Source of the DNA: Piezodorus guildinii
Taxonomy: Eukaryota > Arthropoda > Insecta > Hemiptera > Pentatomidae
Length of the DNA: 64,000 nucleotides
NCBI GenBank assembly: GCA_023052935.1
Contig: CM041293.1
Coordinates: forward strand, 170,955,341 to 171,019,340
Reading direction: 5' to 3'
Part shown: positions 22,341 to 33,914 of the stretch, piece by piece
How the letters are laid out: every line of letters begins with the position of its first letter
How positions within the stretch are numbered: position 1 is the stretch's first letter
The notes under the pieces: generated by a model
What the model was told of the DNA's origin: nothing
Database searches by the model: none
The model's input: the letters and a program-made list of their open reading frames with translations, nothing else
Made by a program: the position numbers and the translations under genes

Positions 22341-23400
22341 GTGGGATATTTAGTAATAGTCAATCATAAACCAATTCGCATTTGTTCAAACACTAGTTCT
22401 GAATAATCAGATGGTAGCCCACAGACAGTAAAATAAGACAGGCGTGAGCGTTGAAGACAGACCCAAGATCCCTCATAATTCAGAAAATCGCGCATGCTCA
22501 AAAAAGTAATCTGCAACGGCCTGCGAGAGAAAAAATGAATAAACCTATTAAATATACTGTAGCAGAACATTCGATGGAGAAACTGGTTCTCACTGCTTAA
22601 TTTAACAAAAACAAAAATGATTGGATATGAAGGACGTTTTTCAACTGGAAACTGGTTCACTGGAACAAATCAGAGAAACAACGACCACTCGATACAAATG
22701 TGTCCGTTTTCTTTAACTATTGAATGTAGCAAAAGAAATTTTAACTGTTACACAAAACAAAACAATAAAAGAATCATATAGGATATGAAATAAAATATAA
22801 CAATAGAGGATAAAAAGCATACTTTAGCTGGTGTCTTAGTCGTTGTCATGACTACTCCAAAACTGAACCAAGTTCATTACTATTGGTCCAGTAAAATAAA
22901 GATATTTGTGGGAATTAATTCGGACAAAGCTGGAAATCGTTTTAATACCTCTTAGTGGTCTTAAATAAAAGTAATCTGAGTTTGCACCATCACAGGTGGT
23001 GAGCTTAACTTTTGGGAGCCGAAAATCCTCGAATTTTTGGCACTCTTTTCGGTTTTTCATCTAGAACTCGTAAACGGTGCTTCCTACAGAAAATATTGTT
23101 CTTTTTAAAATGGAAGAACGTTAAATTTCCTTTCTAAAAGTCATCATAGTTATTGATTTTGGCATTAGTAATATTGCCATAATCGTTCGTCAGACATAGG
23201 CAAACAAATTTTTGTTGAAAAACCTAATTTGATAACTTTTTTTTGTTTGTTATTAATGATTTTATTTGCACCTGTAAAATTTTTACAATAAGCAAATGGG
23301 ATTTTATAAACTAGGAGACATGGCATGGTTAGGCATAAGGGAGACAGCACCCAGTGGTGCATCTTCCTGACATTCAAACAGGATCTATTATTTTAGGCTA
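22341..23400. other. unannotated block with higher GC
   Basis: Contains GC-richer stretches (around 22440-22530 and 22980-23060) and a minus-strand frame at 22836-23060 (LPKVKLTTCDGANSDYFYL, RPLRGIKTISSFV) whose amino acids look non-random. I do not recognise it. It could be a promoter-proximal region or leader exon of the SAMHD1-like gene, or an unknown repeat. Confidence 0.3.
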
Positions 23401-23402
23401 GG

Positions 23403-23760
23403 AGGTCCCTTATCCAACTCCTTTTCAGTCTACGCCGAGTTATGTCAGGGATGTCAGTTGTAGCCATATTTTGAACAAATTGGTTAGTGTGTCCATGTAG
23501 TTGGTCGTAAAATCTTTTGTACGACATTCGAATGTGGTTTCTTGTAGTCGGAATGCGTAAGTCGGTATGAAGAGTATCGTTTGAAACATAAGGTGGTGAG
23601 TTCGTTGTCAGTCTTAAAAATTTGGATTGAAAGGTTTGTATTTTTTGAATGTGTGTTCTTTTCAGCAGGTCCGTTAATTTGGCATGCGTAAGTCTATATA
23701 TGTTTTAATAAATAAGTATATACGTTAAGCTTCTGTCTTATGCGTAATTTAGAGTGTTTA
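23403..23760 (-). mobile_element. Jockey-type LINE, C-terminal RT fragment
   Basis: The minus strand encodes HAKLTDLLKRTHIQKIQTFQ, SKFLRLTTNSPPYVSNDTLH and ITRRRLKRSWIRD, the same architecture (IQ..QSK.LR...PY.V.N...H..L then RRLKRxWxRDL) as the C-terminus of the LINE at 31.7 kb, but clearly divergent. The 3' tail is lost and the upstream part is missing. Confidence 0.75.
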
Positions 23761-23848
23761 TGTAGTATCGAATATAATAAACTAATTACTAACTAATTTG
23801 ATAACTAACTAACTTAAAAACAACTTTCAAAATCGAAAAAAATCATGG

Positions 23849-24456
23849 AACAAAAGTTGTAGAGCATCAAATTTCAAGTCTAATAGCATCTTTAAATTTC
23901 AGATTCGATTGCTACGAACCTTCAAACAAATATTTTTTTACCGATTTTCCACTACACGCGTCCAAAGGCTTGTGAGAAATATTTGCTGGATATTCAAAAC
24001 ATTCAGCAGTGAGTACTCAGTAGTTTTACTGGGAATAATGATATTTAACCATAGCATGACGAGCCAAATGGCAGCTTGTCTCTATTTGGGTTAGTTATAC
24101 CACATTTAATAGCAAATCTAAGAATTCAATTGAATATTCAAGTTAGGACTAATATTCTCTATTTTGTTTTATAATATTCTTTATATTACGTACGACATAG
24201 GCTAAATATTATAATAATACGATGATTGAAACTTATCAAAAAACTACTTTTAGGCCTAACTTGAATATTCACAATTCAAGCAGTCACTGCTGAATGTTTT
24301 GAATCGGCCGTATCCAACAAATATTTCTCACAAGCCTTTGGACGCGTGTAGTGGAAAATCGGTAAAAAAATATTTATTTGAAGGTTCGTAGCAATCGAAT
24401 CTAAAATTTAAAGATGCTATTAGACTTGAAATTCGATGCTCTAGAACTTTAGCTAT
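23849..24456. mobile_element. long palindrome (foldback/MITE-like)
   Basis: Two arms of about 165 bp in inverted orientation: 23849-24013 (TAGAGCATCAAATTTCAAG ... GACGCGTCCA-type landmark TACACGCGTCCAAAGGCTTG ... CATTCAGCAGTGA) and 24283-24456 (the reverse). The spacer of about 270 bp is unrelated and codes for nothing I recognise. Arm identity is high, so the RNA or single strand would form a stable hairpin. Confidence 0.85.
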
Positions 24457-24714
24457 GACATACACTCCTGGACAAATTAAAATGTACACCCAGATTCTCA
24501 TTAACAGAATTTTAAATTAATAATTTTTTATTTTTCACAGGTCAGTTTTGAAGTAAAAAGAATGGTTGTCGATAAAAAAAAATAAATTATTAATTATATT
24601 TAGAACAAGAAAATTATTTAATTGGTCAGCTATTTACAAAGTTGGCCACAATAAATTGTACATGTAAAATAAAAATTGTTAAACCATAAAAATATACCAA
24701 TTTCAATAATGAAT

Positions 24715-25020
24715 AGTTTCTCCTTTGATATCAATGGCTTGTAATAACCGACCGTTCATAGAACCAGACAGATTTTTCATAAGATTTGGCTTTTTTTCTT
24801 TTAATGCTACTGCAGCATCCTGAACCGCTTTCCATAATTGTTCTTTTGAATTGAACGATCCCTTTAGGAAGACTTCTTGGGAGAGACTCTGTCAATAGTT
24901 CTCGATTGGATTTAGGTCTGGAGAGCGACTCAAGCGTTTGGATATTCATCTCCAAAAACTCCCGTTTAGTAGCTTTTGATACAAGGATAGGAGTATTATC
25001 TTGAAGAAATTAAAAATTTT
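24715..25020 (-). pseudogene. Tc1-like transposase C-terminal fragment
   Basis: Minus-strand frames hold the DDE-domain end of a Tc1 transposase: QDNTPI, SPDLNPIEN and the NGRLLQAI tail ending at a stop just before 24715. Frameshifts separate the pieces, and the catalytic histidine after DNAP is replaced by L or lost. Non-functional. Confidence 0.82.
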
Positions 25021-25244
25021 GTCAGGGAAGATAGTTTCCAACTATGGCAACATATTTTCTCTGACCAAGCTTAAATAGTTTTGGCTATTAGCTCTCCCCC
25101 CCAATTTTTGAAGGAGATATCCCCAGACGCGGTTATGGCGCCCCAAAAGCCACTAAAAATACATTTAAAAAAACACCTCCTCCTTTTATCTGTCGCTTTG
25201 GACGTTTAAAATATGTTTTTTTTTCCACTTTCTATATAGCTAAA

Positions 25245-26399
25245 TCTATACTAATATTATAAAGCTGAAGAGTTTGTTTGTTTATTTGAACGCGCTAATC
25301 TCAGAAACTACTGGTTCGAAATGAAAAATTCTTTTTGTGTTGGATAGTCCATTTATTGAGGAAGGCTATAGGCTATATAACATCACGCTGCGACCAATAG
25401 GAGTGAAGAATCAGTGGAAAATCTGGGGAAAAAACGGGAAAAATTAGAAGAAAAAAAAAAACCTCGCTTCCCAATGATTCCAAATGATTTACCTTTTATT
25501 TTTAAATAATTCAATTTCCCGTTAATTTATATTTTTTCATTTAAACACGTAGGAATACATTTACGTTGCGGAGAAAATCAGTATGTTCTTCTGCCACAAG
25601 AAAGTAAAACAAAAAATGTCATTTACGCGGAAGTACTTTAAAATATATTTGTTTAAAAACTTCTTAATAGCAATCACAATAACAGAAATTGATGCAGACG
25701 AAGTCGCTTTAGAATATATCAAAGAAAAGGTGACATGTACTAAGAAGGTTTAAATTTGGGTGATGAAATTCCGGTTCTGGGATACGCCGATGATTTGGTA
25801 CTGCTAAAGGAAGACACGGAAACTAAACAACAAAATACAAGTCCATTAATAAAAACCGGTAAAGAAATAGGACTCGAAATAAATACCGAAAAGACAAAAT
25901 ATATTATTTGTAGCAGAGGCAGTGGCGATCATAGTGATTTTGATATTTCAGGGTATACTTTTGAACACGTAGAGAAATTTAAGTATTTAGGTTGAATGAT
26001 AACGGAAAAAAAATCCAGGAGGAAATAAAGGTTGTTTTTTTCTCTCATTGAAAATCTTAAGGGCACCTGGCTGGTCACTACCTACAGGTGACCGACCCTT
26101 TTAAGCATATTGCGTTTCATATCTGTTTCGAGTGTAGGTTCCTATGAAAATATATTCAATAGTTATTTATTTTTTAAAAATGGTTTGTGACGATTATTTT
26201 TACATATTAAGTGGTTATGGGTATAACCACTTCTACTGGTTTGCTATTGTGAATTGGACAGGAAGAAGTCAAGATCGGGCTTTAAATGATAAAAAAGAGT
26301 AGCTGATAGTTGATATTTATTATAGCCAATCTCACCATAAACGCACATAAATTAATACGAAATGCAATATTCGCGAGCAAAGCTGCGTGTCACAGCTAG
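25245..26399 (+). mobile_element. Helitron (copy 1) carrying a captured RTE fragment
   Basis: Starts 5'-TCTATACTAATATTATAAAG after an A and ends GTCACAGCTAG before a T, the TC...CTAG ends and A/T insertion site of Helitrons. Near 25555-25640 it keeps scraps of the helicase C-terminus (HVG.., VAEKI, KTKNVIY-like). A piece of an RTE reverse transcriptase (25690-26035) lies inside. The second Helitron (58358-59684) has the same piece at the same junction. The element sits inside the Tc1-like transposon. Confidence 0.85.
25690..26035 (+). pseudogene. RTE reverse transcriptase fragment inside the Helitron
   Basis: Encodes [57 protein letters not shown] and DISGYTFEHVEKFKYLG, the palm of an RTE-clade RT with an intact YADD box, cut at both sides. 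It is in frame for 80 codons. Both Helitron copies share it, so it moved as cargo. Confidence 0.85.
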
Positions 26400-26430
26400 T
26401 AAGAAATATAAGTTAAATACAAGATTTTAG

Positions 26431-27174
26431 TATGGTAACTCCCGGGCGGAAACGGTAAGTCCTATGAAACTGAAATTTCATATTTAAGACAACTATACGC
26501 CCGAGACGTGACAAAACTTTTCAAAATGAGCTTACCAGAAGAGGCACTTTATACCATGCATTTTGCACCTTTTTTCGATTTTCTCGAAAACGGTTCCGAC
26601 GATTTTGATTAAACTCGCTATATCGATGTAAAACGGGCTTTAATATCATGTAGGTTTTATTCTGATAAAAATGGTTTGACAGGGCTTAAATGCCGATATT
26701 TTAAATTTTCTTCCCCTAAAGTACCTTCAATTTTGTAGATTCAATAATAATAACTAGATTATCTTGTTAACGCTGATGAAAAACAGGTAAATATATAAAT
26801 TGAATAAATTCGATAATCAACTAATGGAGAAAACAGAAAACATATCTTTTTTATGCAATTTTTCGTTTTTGAACATAAGAGCTGTAATATACATGTATGA
26901 TATACCGTTGGAAAGCTAAAGATTTTAGAAAAAATATCATCTCATACACAAACTTTTAGAAGTTAATAGAGAGTGATGAAAAGAAGATAAAACTAACTGA
27001 TTATTTTAGATAATAATATAATAGATTTTTTAATAAAACACATGTTTCTATATAAATTCAATTTGATAAATTCCTTAATAGTTTCACGTATTTTTATCTC
27101 TAACTGTATTTGAAAATTCTTTCATTGATTTTAAAAATAGAGGTAAGTGAAAGTCGTGTGTTGCCCGCACCAGA
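26431..27174 (-). repeat. Rpt-A, minus orientation, truncated at its right end
   Basis: Runs (plus strand) from GGTAACTCCCGGGCGGAAAC to GTTGCCCGCACCAGA. It lacks the terminal palindrome, which lies beyond the truncation at 26431. It is inserted in the Tc1-like element just after the Helitron. Confidence 0.85.
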
Positions 27175-27853
27175 TTTTTTATTTTTGTGATGTGACAATG
27201 TCACCATCTTTAGCCTAACGACGAATTTCGTTTTTTATTCTTAATTCTTCCCAACTTAGGATGGGGTCTAAGTCAGGGCTTTTTAATTCGGTTTTAGTCC
27301 GATTTTAACCCCCTTTGAGTGGGAAAGGCCGAATGGTACACCAACAGCCCGGTAACTGAACACTTTGATCACCTCTTTCTTGACTATTTGAATTAGATCC
27401 TGAAAATAAACCAACTTTATTAATTAGGAATGCTTCTTCTATAAGATTACGAAAGAAACTGCCTCTAATCTGTCATTTTTGTTGATTTCTCACGGTGTAC
27501 ACTTTTTTTTTTTCAACTATTATTTGTCTATTTTATAAGATTGAGATTAAAGGAAACATAACACTGTCTTTTTTCAATCTAATAATTTCCCGTCTCTTGA
27601 AACTTATTAAGACAACATTAAGAACAACTAAGGCTAGTTGTTTCACCAGACAGGCACCTTTATATCGCATTAGCTTTATAATAAGGATTGTACACTTTAA
27701 TTTGTCCATGAGTGTATATATCATAAATGTTCTATGACATTTTTTTCGATTTGGATAGTTGTTTCCAAGTTACAGTTGTCTCTTAGTTATCTGATTGGGT
27801 TTTTCAACAAAAATTGGAAAAAAAATTGTTGTCCAAAATCATGATAATACTAC

Positions 27854-30720
27854 ATGTCAGACAATCCGGGACTCACCAGCCACCTGTGCAAACTGTCAAG
27901 GAGCGCATCCTGCGAGCTACGGGGGATGCGAGGTCTTAAAAATTCTCAGAACTGCCTGAAATTCTCGATATCAACCCCACATCGTGCCTACACTCGTTCA
28001 ACCAACCGTGCCATCAGTACCGCACGATTTCTCGTCACTGCCCCCAGGGACCTCATCATTCATTCAACCCAGTAAATACAAGGCATGAGCAGACTTCAAC
28101 TTCTGAAGTAAGACATCAGCAACCACCACAGCAATATCCTTCATCATTAGAAGGAAGACAAAAATTTAATGTAGGTATGTCAGGTAGGTATAGCAGGACG
28201 TTTCTCAGCAGGCGTCTTCTGTTGAAAATATCTCGCCTCAATTGAGAAATTTATTATTGAGAGTAACCTTATCCAACCCATTTTCAGCCTTTCACGGCAG
28301 CACTCAGAAGTCACACAAACTTACCTCCCGATCTATGGCCAATAAACGTTTAATAGTGGGTTCATTGTCCATTCTTCTGTGGAACGCTAACGGACTACCA
28401 CAACATAAAACCGAACAAGATATGTGCTTACATTGCTTAGATAACTGAAACACATATGACCTCTCGAAATAAGATCTACATCTCCGACTACACAATTTAT
28501 AGGACTGACCACCTAGACAATACTTCATATGGTGGAACAGCAGTCATCATTAAAACGTCATTGAAACACCACTCCATACACTTAGCAATTACGTCCCAAA
28601 TTCAAGCCACAGCCATAACATTGTACACTACAATAAAACACAAAAATATTCGCAGCGGTATATTGTCCACCTTGGTATGCCCTTACTTCCGTTATGTTTA
28701 AGGATTACTTTGAAACATTGGGAAGATATTTTATTGTTGGGGATGACTATAATGAAAAGCATCAGGTATGGGTAATATTGTGCACTCCAAGGGTAAAAAT
28801 CTGGTGCGGGCAACACACGACTTTCACTTACCTCCGTTTTTAAAATCGATTAAAGAATTTTCAAATACGGTAAGAGATAAAAATGAGTGGAGCCATTAAA
28901 GAATTAATTAAATGGAATTTCTATAGAAACATGTGTTTTCTTAAAAAATCGATTGTATTATTATCTTTAGAAAACTATTATTATATTATAATCGCTTAGT
29001 TTTATCGGCTTTTTATCACTCTCTATTAACTTTTAAAAGCTTGTGTATGAGAAAATATTTTCTCTAAAATCTTTAGCTTTCCAACAATATATCATACATG
29101 TATATAACTGCTTTTATGATCAAAAACGAAAAATTGCATTAAAAAAATATTTTTTTCTATTTTCTTCATTAGTTACATATCGAATTCATTCAATTTATAT
29201 ATTTACCTATTTTTCATCAGTGGTAACAAGATAATATAGTTATTTTTATAGAATCAACAAAATTAAAGGTACTTTAGAGAATGAAAATTTAAAATATCGG
29301 CATTTAAACCCTTTCAGACCATTTTAATCAAAATGAAACCTACATGATATTAAAGCCCATTAAATTGTACATTGATATAGCGAGTTTAATCAAAACCATC
29401 GGAACCGTTTTCGAGAAAAACGAAAAAAGGTGCAAAATTCATAGTATAAAGTGTCTCTTCTGGTAAGCTCATTTTGATGAAAAAGATTTCGTAACGTCTC
29501 GGGCGTATATTTGTCTTAAATATGAAATTTCATTTTCATAGGACCCTTTTCCGCCCGGGAGTTACCACACACACACACACACACACACACACCTTTTTGT
29601 GGGACTTGGTTATTTGGGCTGAGGGGATCCTAAAATGTGTATTTCCGTTGAAAACTGGAATTCGAAAATTTTTACGATCGCAATACTTTCCCTTATATAT
29701 ATAGTAACTGGCTGTCCGCTAAACTGGCTGTCCGCTCTCCATAAATTTTCTGTAAACACTATATCTCCAAATTCGTCGACTTACTGGCCTACATCAAGAC
29801 TACAGACACCAGACTTACTCGATTTTTTCGTTATTAAAGGAATGCAGGCCATGCCTCATACCTTCAGATCCAGCCTGATCTATGATCTGATGATGCACTT
29901 ATACATCTAGTCCTCTTTGACGAACCATGGCAACAGGAAAAACGTCCAACTCTTATTCGAGGAAAAATAGACTGGGATTTATACCAATCCAATTTAGTTG
30001 AAAAGCTTTCAATTCCTATCTCAATAATAACTAATAATAATAATAATGAAGAATATTCAGGAATCTGCATGGGTATCATGAGTACCTGCAGTACATAAGG
30101 GATCTGATCAGGAATAAGAAAAGAGCATGTAAGGTATGGCAGACTACCATCTGACAAGCAAACTTATAACTGAATAAATAACGAACTAAAACGACATACT
30201 AGATACCTCTTTACCATTATCATTGCCACTAAGTGCTTCAAACCATCTGAAGTCCTTCTTGAGATAAAGAAGCTACACAAAAGAAAAGCCCCTGGACATG
30301 ACCTGATCACTGCTGAGCTACTCCAGCATATGCCCAGAAAAGCTATAGACTTTCTAACTACCATCTTAAACACCATACTTAGAACAACAAAATTCCCATT
30401 ACAGTGGAAATACTCCCATATACTGATGATTCAAAAACCTAAGAAGGAAAACCCAACCTCATACCGTCCCATCAGTTTACTTCCAGTATACTCTAATTTT
30501 TTTTAAAAAACTATTTTACATGCGTTCAATCGACATACTTACATACAAACTAATATCACCCCAAGATTAATTTGGATTCCGATCACTAAAATCTACCATA
30601 CACCAATTACACAGAGTCACAGATCATATTTCAGTCGCATTAGAAGAACGACTATATGCTACTGGCGTATTCCTGGATGTGGGGCTTAGGCATTCGACAG
30701 GGTCTAGCACAGTCTAGTCT
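27854..30720 (+). mobile_element. Jockey-type LINE, degraded, interrupted by Rpt-A
   Basis: 27860-28070 keeps a zinc-knuckle piece (CANCQGAHPASYGGC). 28330-28790 has endonuclease segments (SILLWNANGLPQHKTEQDM, ISDYTIYRTDHLDN, YNEKHQ). After the Rpt-A insertion, 29707-29830 resumes with STYWPTSRLQTPDLLDFFV. 30240-30700 holds RT blocks (KKLHKRKAPGHDLITAELLQ, PTSYRPISLLPVYS). Many frameshifts are present. It ends near 30720. Confidence 0.85.
28800..29706 (+). repeat. Rpt-A copy inserted in the Jockey endonuclease region
   Basis: TCTGGTGCGGGCAACACACG at the left; the right end reads CCCTTATATATATAGTAA and then LINE sequence resumes. LINE codons stop just before the left end and continue within a few codons after the right end, so the insertion is well bracketed. 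GTAA occurs at both junctions (28793-28796 and 29703-29706). It contains a (CA)n tract at about 29567-29592. Confidence 0.88.
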
Positions 30721-30779
30721 AGCACCTACTTTTCAATATGTCAATATATCAACTCTGAAAAAAATGTCCTTTAGTACCT

Positions 30780-31000
30780 TTTGGAAATCAATGTCTCAAT
30801 TATTAACGATTCTCATGCATGTGGTTTGAACCACTTTTATTTTCCGGTAATTAGAATCACAAGTGTTACTCCAGACCGAGGCAGGATATGTCATTATGGG
30901 ACGGATGACAGTTTCATATAGAATAAGTAAGGACAAAATGGTATAATTCCCTTTTTTATAGAAATAAAAGTCTTTACATCATAGAGAGTCCAATCGTTGA
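30780..31000 (-). mobile_element. LINE RT C-terminal fragment, minus strand
   Basis: The minus strand reads YKKGNYTILSLLILYETVIR, PIMTYPASVWSNTCDSNYRK and IKVVQTTCMRIVNN, the thumb segment (LYxTVIRPIMTY..VWSN..) of a Jockey/R1-type reverse transcriptase. Nothing further downstream was recognised. Its left edge carries AAAATGTCCTTTAGTACCTT, also found at 57025. Confidence 0.65.
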
Positions 31001-31254
31001 AGATTACAAGTTGGAAAAATGTAATAAGTGCTTCTCTTTCAGTTTGCTAGGAAACAACTTTAACTGGTACGAATAAACGACCTACCTTCGAAACATAAAC
31101 GAATGGGCACTCAAGAATGTGAAGAAGACCCACATTTATAAAAAAGTGACTAATACCATTTTGCCATCTGAGCTCAGAATTTTTCTCATAAATTTAAACG
31201 GATAAATGTTTTTCGATGCACGCCCAAGATTTTATTGGAAGAAAAGAAATCAAA

Positions 31255-31690
31255 ACTAATTAGTTTATAACTGCTGGAAAAAGGGTATAGCCGGGGTTAG
31301 GATGGTATATTCTGCCCCCCTCCCCACCTTTTTTGACTCAAACTTAGGGGATCAATTTGGTGTCGAATAAAAGTAATTCACCTAAATTTTTAGCTTTTTA
31401 ATTCAAACGGTTATTGAGATTAAAAAAAAAAGAACCTATTTTTTCGATTTTATTCTTTTTTTAATAGTAAAATTTAAACTTAATTAATGATGATGTTTTT
31501 CTCTGATTCTTAGGATGAAAAAATCATATGACTATGATTCTTAAACGAAAAACCAAATTTTAGCGGTTGAAAGAAAACCAAAATATGTATTTTTTCAAAC
31601 CATTTTGAAAACTGTTGATCACCGATTTTTTCAGAAAATGTCTTTTATACTCCTCTTTAAACAGGATTTTAAACTCATTTTTTTCTAAAA
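31255..31690 (+). repeat. Rpt-C copy 1
   Basis: Shares with the minus strand of 36980-37570 the landmarks GTTAGGATGGTA, TTTGACTCAAACTT, GGGATCAATTTGGTG and GAAAATGTCTTTTATRCTC. No coding capacity seen. The two copies face each other across the full-length LINE. Confidence 0.7.
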
Positions 31691-31859
31691 TCTTGTATTT
31701 TTTTTTTTTTTTTTTTTAATTCATTTATTGAAATTTACAACTGTAGTTCATACATCAAGTAAATCGGCTACAATGATAATACACATAAAAAAAACATGAA
31801 GAGAAACTGCCCATCGGCAGCACTCTAGCAGTGAATCTACACAAGAAGGTCTCGAGGCC

Positions 31860-32250
31860 ATTTTCTTTTCAGACGCCTCGGCGGATTGTCAGGAATTGAA
31901 GTGGAAGCAAGGATTGAAACTAGTGGATTAGAGTGGGGGTGGAGTTTTTCATGGAAGGAGTGATACCTGGTACAGGCCAAATCAGCAACATATGGAACAT
32001 TAAGGTCTTTGTGGATGATTTTGTTAGTGACAAAGTAAGGAGCGTAAGGATTTTGCGAAGGATTTTGGATTGTAAGGATTGGATACGGGAAGAGTTTGAT
32101 GGTTTAGTAGAGCCCCAAACCTCAACTCCGTAAGTCCAGATAGGCCTTATGATTGTCATGTAAATTAGTCTTTTGTAGTAAAGAGAAAGGTTAGAGCGTC
32201 TGTCAAGTAAATGTTGAAGTAACCGAAATCGGCGAGCAGTCTCTTGTATG
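31860..32250 (-). pseudogene. LINE ORF2, C-terminal part after frameshift
   Basis: Continues the thumb and C-terminus in another frame: [57 protein letters not shown] second frameshift at about 32050 (an extra CGAAGGATTTTG-like stretch) precedes the end of the C-terminus, which finishes as LKRR.P.DLL-type sequence near 31850. Confidence 0.85.
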
Positions 32251-33906
32251 CGGATTCCATGTAAGACGTTTGTCAAGCAGGAGGCCTAAATAACGGATCT
32301 GTTCAACAGGGACAAGCGGAATATCATTAAAGGACACTGTAGGGCAGGATGTCATAGGTTTACGACGAAGGGTAAAAGTAATCTGGTGGGATTTATTGGA
32401 GTTGATTTTAATTCTCCAATTCTGACACCATACCTCAAGGTCTCTGATGTGGGATTGGAGGTTTTGAGAGGCAATACTAGGATCGTTATTAACTGATAGC
32501 ACGCAAGTGTCATCGGCATAGGTAGAAAGGAATGTGTTAGGATGGGTTGGGATATCAGCTGTATAGACTGTGTAGAGAATGGGTCCTAGGATAGTGCCTT
32601 GAGGAACACCAGCAGACTGAGTAAAAGTGGATGAATAGGAACTATTGTGGTTGATTTTAAAGGTTCTATCAGAGAGGTAGGACTGGAGGATGAGGAAGTA
32701 TGTTGGATGGAGGAATTTACGGAGTTTGTACAGCAGTCCCGGGTGCCAGACTCGGTCAAAGGCCTGTTCCACGTCGAGAAAGACTCCCGTGCAATACAAT
32801 CCGCGCTCCAATGCAGAAGAGACTACATCCACCACGCGATGGCACTGCTGGATGGTGGAGTGGGATGCTCGGAACCCAAACTGGTGGTCTGGGATTATGT
32901 GATTAAGTTCCAGGATTGGATAAAGACGTTTAAGGATGAGTCTTTCCAGGATTTTACCCATAATAGGTAAAAGAGAGATAGGACGGTAGGAAGAAGGAAG
33001 TTCTAGCGGTTTTTTGGGTTTAGGGATCATTTTAACGATAGATAATTTCCAGGAATCAGGAAAATAGGTAGTACGGAGAGTAGCATTATAAATATATGTG
33101 AGGAACAGGATGGCTTTTCTAGGAAGTTGTTTTGAGATATGGGCAGTGATTAGATCGTTTCCAGGAGCTTTTCGGGAAGGTAATCTATGGATTAAGTTTA
33201 AGATTTCTGACGGATGAAATGCTTTAGGAGGAAGGGTCAGCTGGAGTGGAACATCCAGTTCTATTTCAATGCATTCGAGGTGATGCTGGTTAAGGATATC
33301 AGGATGCGGATTGTAGGTTTTAAAAAGATGCTGAGCGAATGTTTGGGATTTCTCTTCATCGGTTCTAGTCCAGGATTGAGATTCATTAAGGAGAGGGTGA
33401 TTAAAGTCTTTGAAGTTTAACAGTTTCTTAGTAGTAGTCCATAGTGACTTGTCGGTAGTAGTAAGTTTTTCAGTCATACTCAGTAAGTTTTGAATCTTGA
33501 AATTCTTGATTTCTATTTTTAGTTTGTTCGTCAGTTTGGTATAATATGTTTTGTCTCCTGGGTATCTAGTCCTATGCCACTTCGATCTTGCTTTACGTTT
33601 TTCTCTTAGCAAGATACGAATGTGCTGTGGCAGGTTTGTTTGTTGTGGGTTGTTGATGTTGGCGTTAGTGTTTGTAGTGTTATCGAAAATACTGGTACGT
33701 ATTGAGTCAGTAAGTTTATCTACGGCACTGTCAACGTCTGTTTTAGTTTTTAATGGAATAGTTAAGTCTAATCTGGTTTCCAAGTCTGTTCGAAATCCGT
33801 CCCAGTTCACTCGTCCAATGATCAGTTTAGGAGGGCTTGGGATAGGAATAAAGTTCGAATGCAAGGAAAGCAAAACTGGACTGTGGTCTGATGAGAGGTC
33901 GTTCAA
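32203..33906 (-). pseudogene. LINE ORF2, reverse transcriptase domain
   Basis: 567 codons: SSDHSPVLLSL closes the endonuclease. Then [66 protein letters not shown] (first catalytic D), AGVPQGTILGPILY and YADDTCVLS (catalytic DD) follow in the standard order of RT blocks, and the frame ends after [17 protein letters not shown] small deletion near 32245 then shifts the frame. Confidence 0.95.
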
Positions 33907-33914
33907 GGATTTAA

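Larger units (their letters stand above)
24464..27714 (-). mobile_element. Tc1-like transposon split by a Helitron and Rpt-A
   Basis: Inverted ends CACTCCTGGACAAATTAAAA (left) and CACTCATGGACAAATTAAAG (right, reversed), each with an adjacent TA (24462-24463, 27715-27716). The minus strand near 25010-24710 has FLQDNTPILVSKAT (second catalytic D), RSPDLNPIEN (third acidic position region) and LWKAVQDAAVALKEK, LSGSMNGRLLQAI, the C-terminus of a Tc1 transposase. Removing the Helitron (25245-26399) and the Rpt-A copy (26431-27174) leaves about 1.35 kb, normal for Tc1. Many stops make it dead. Confidence 0.88.
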
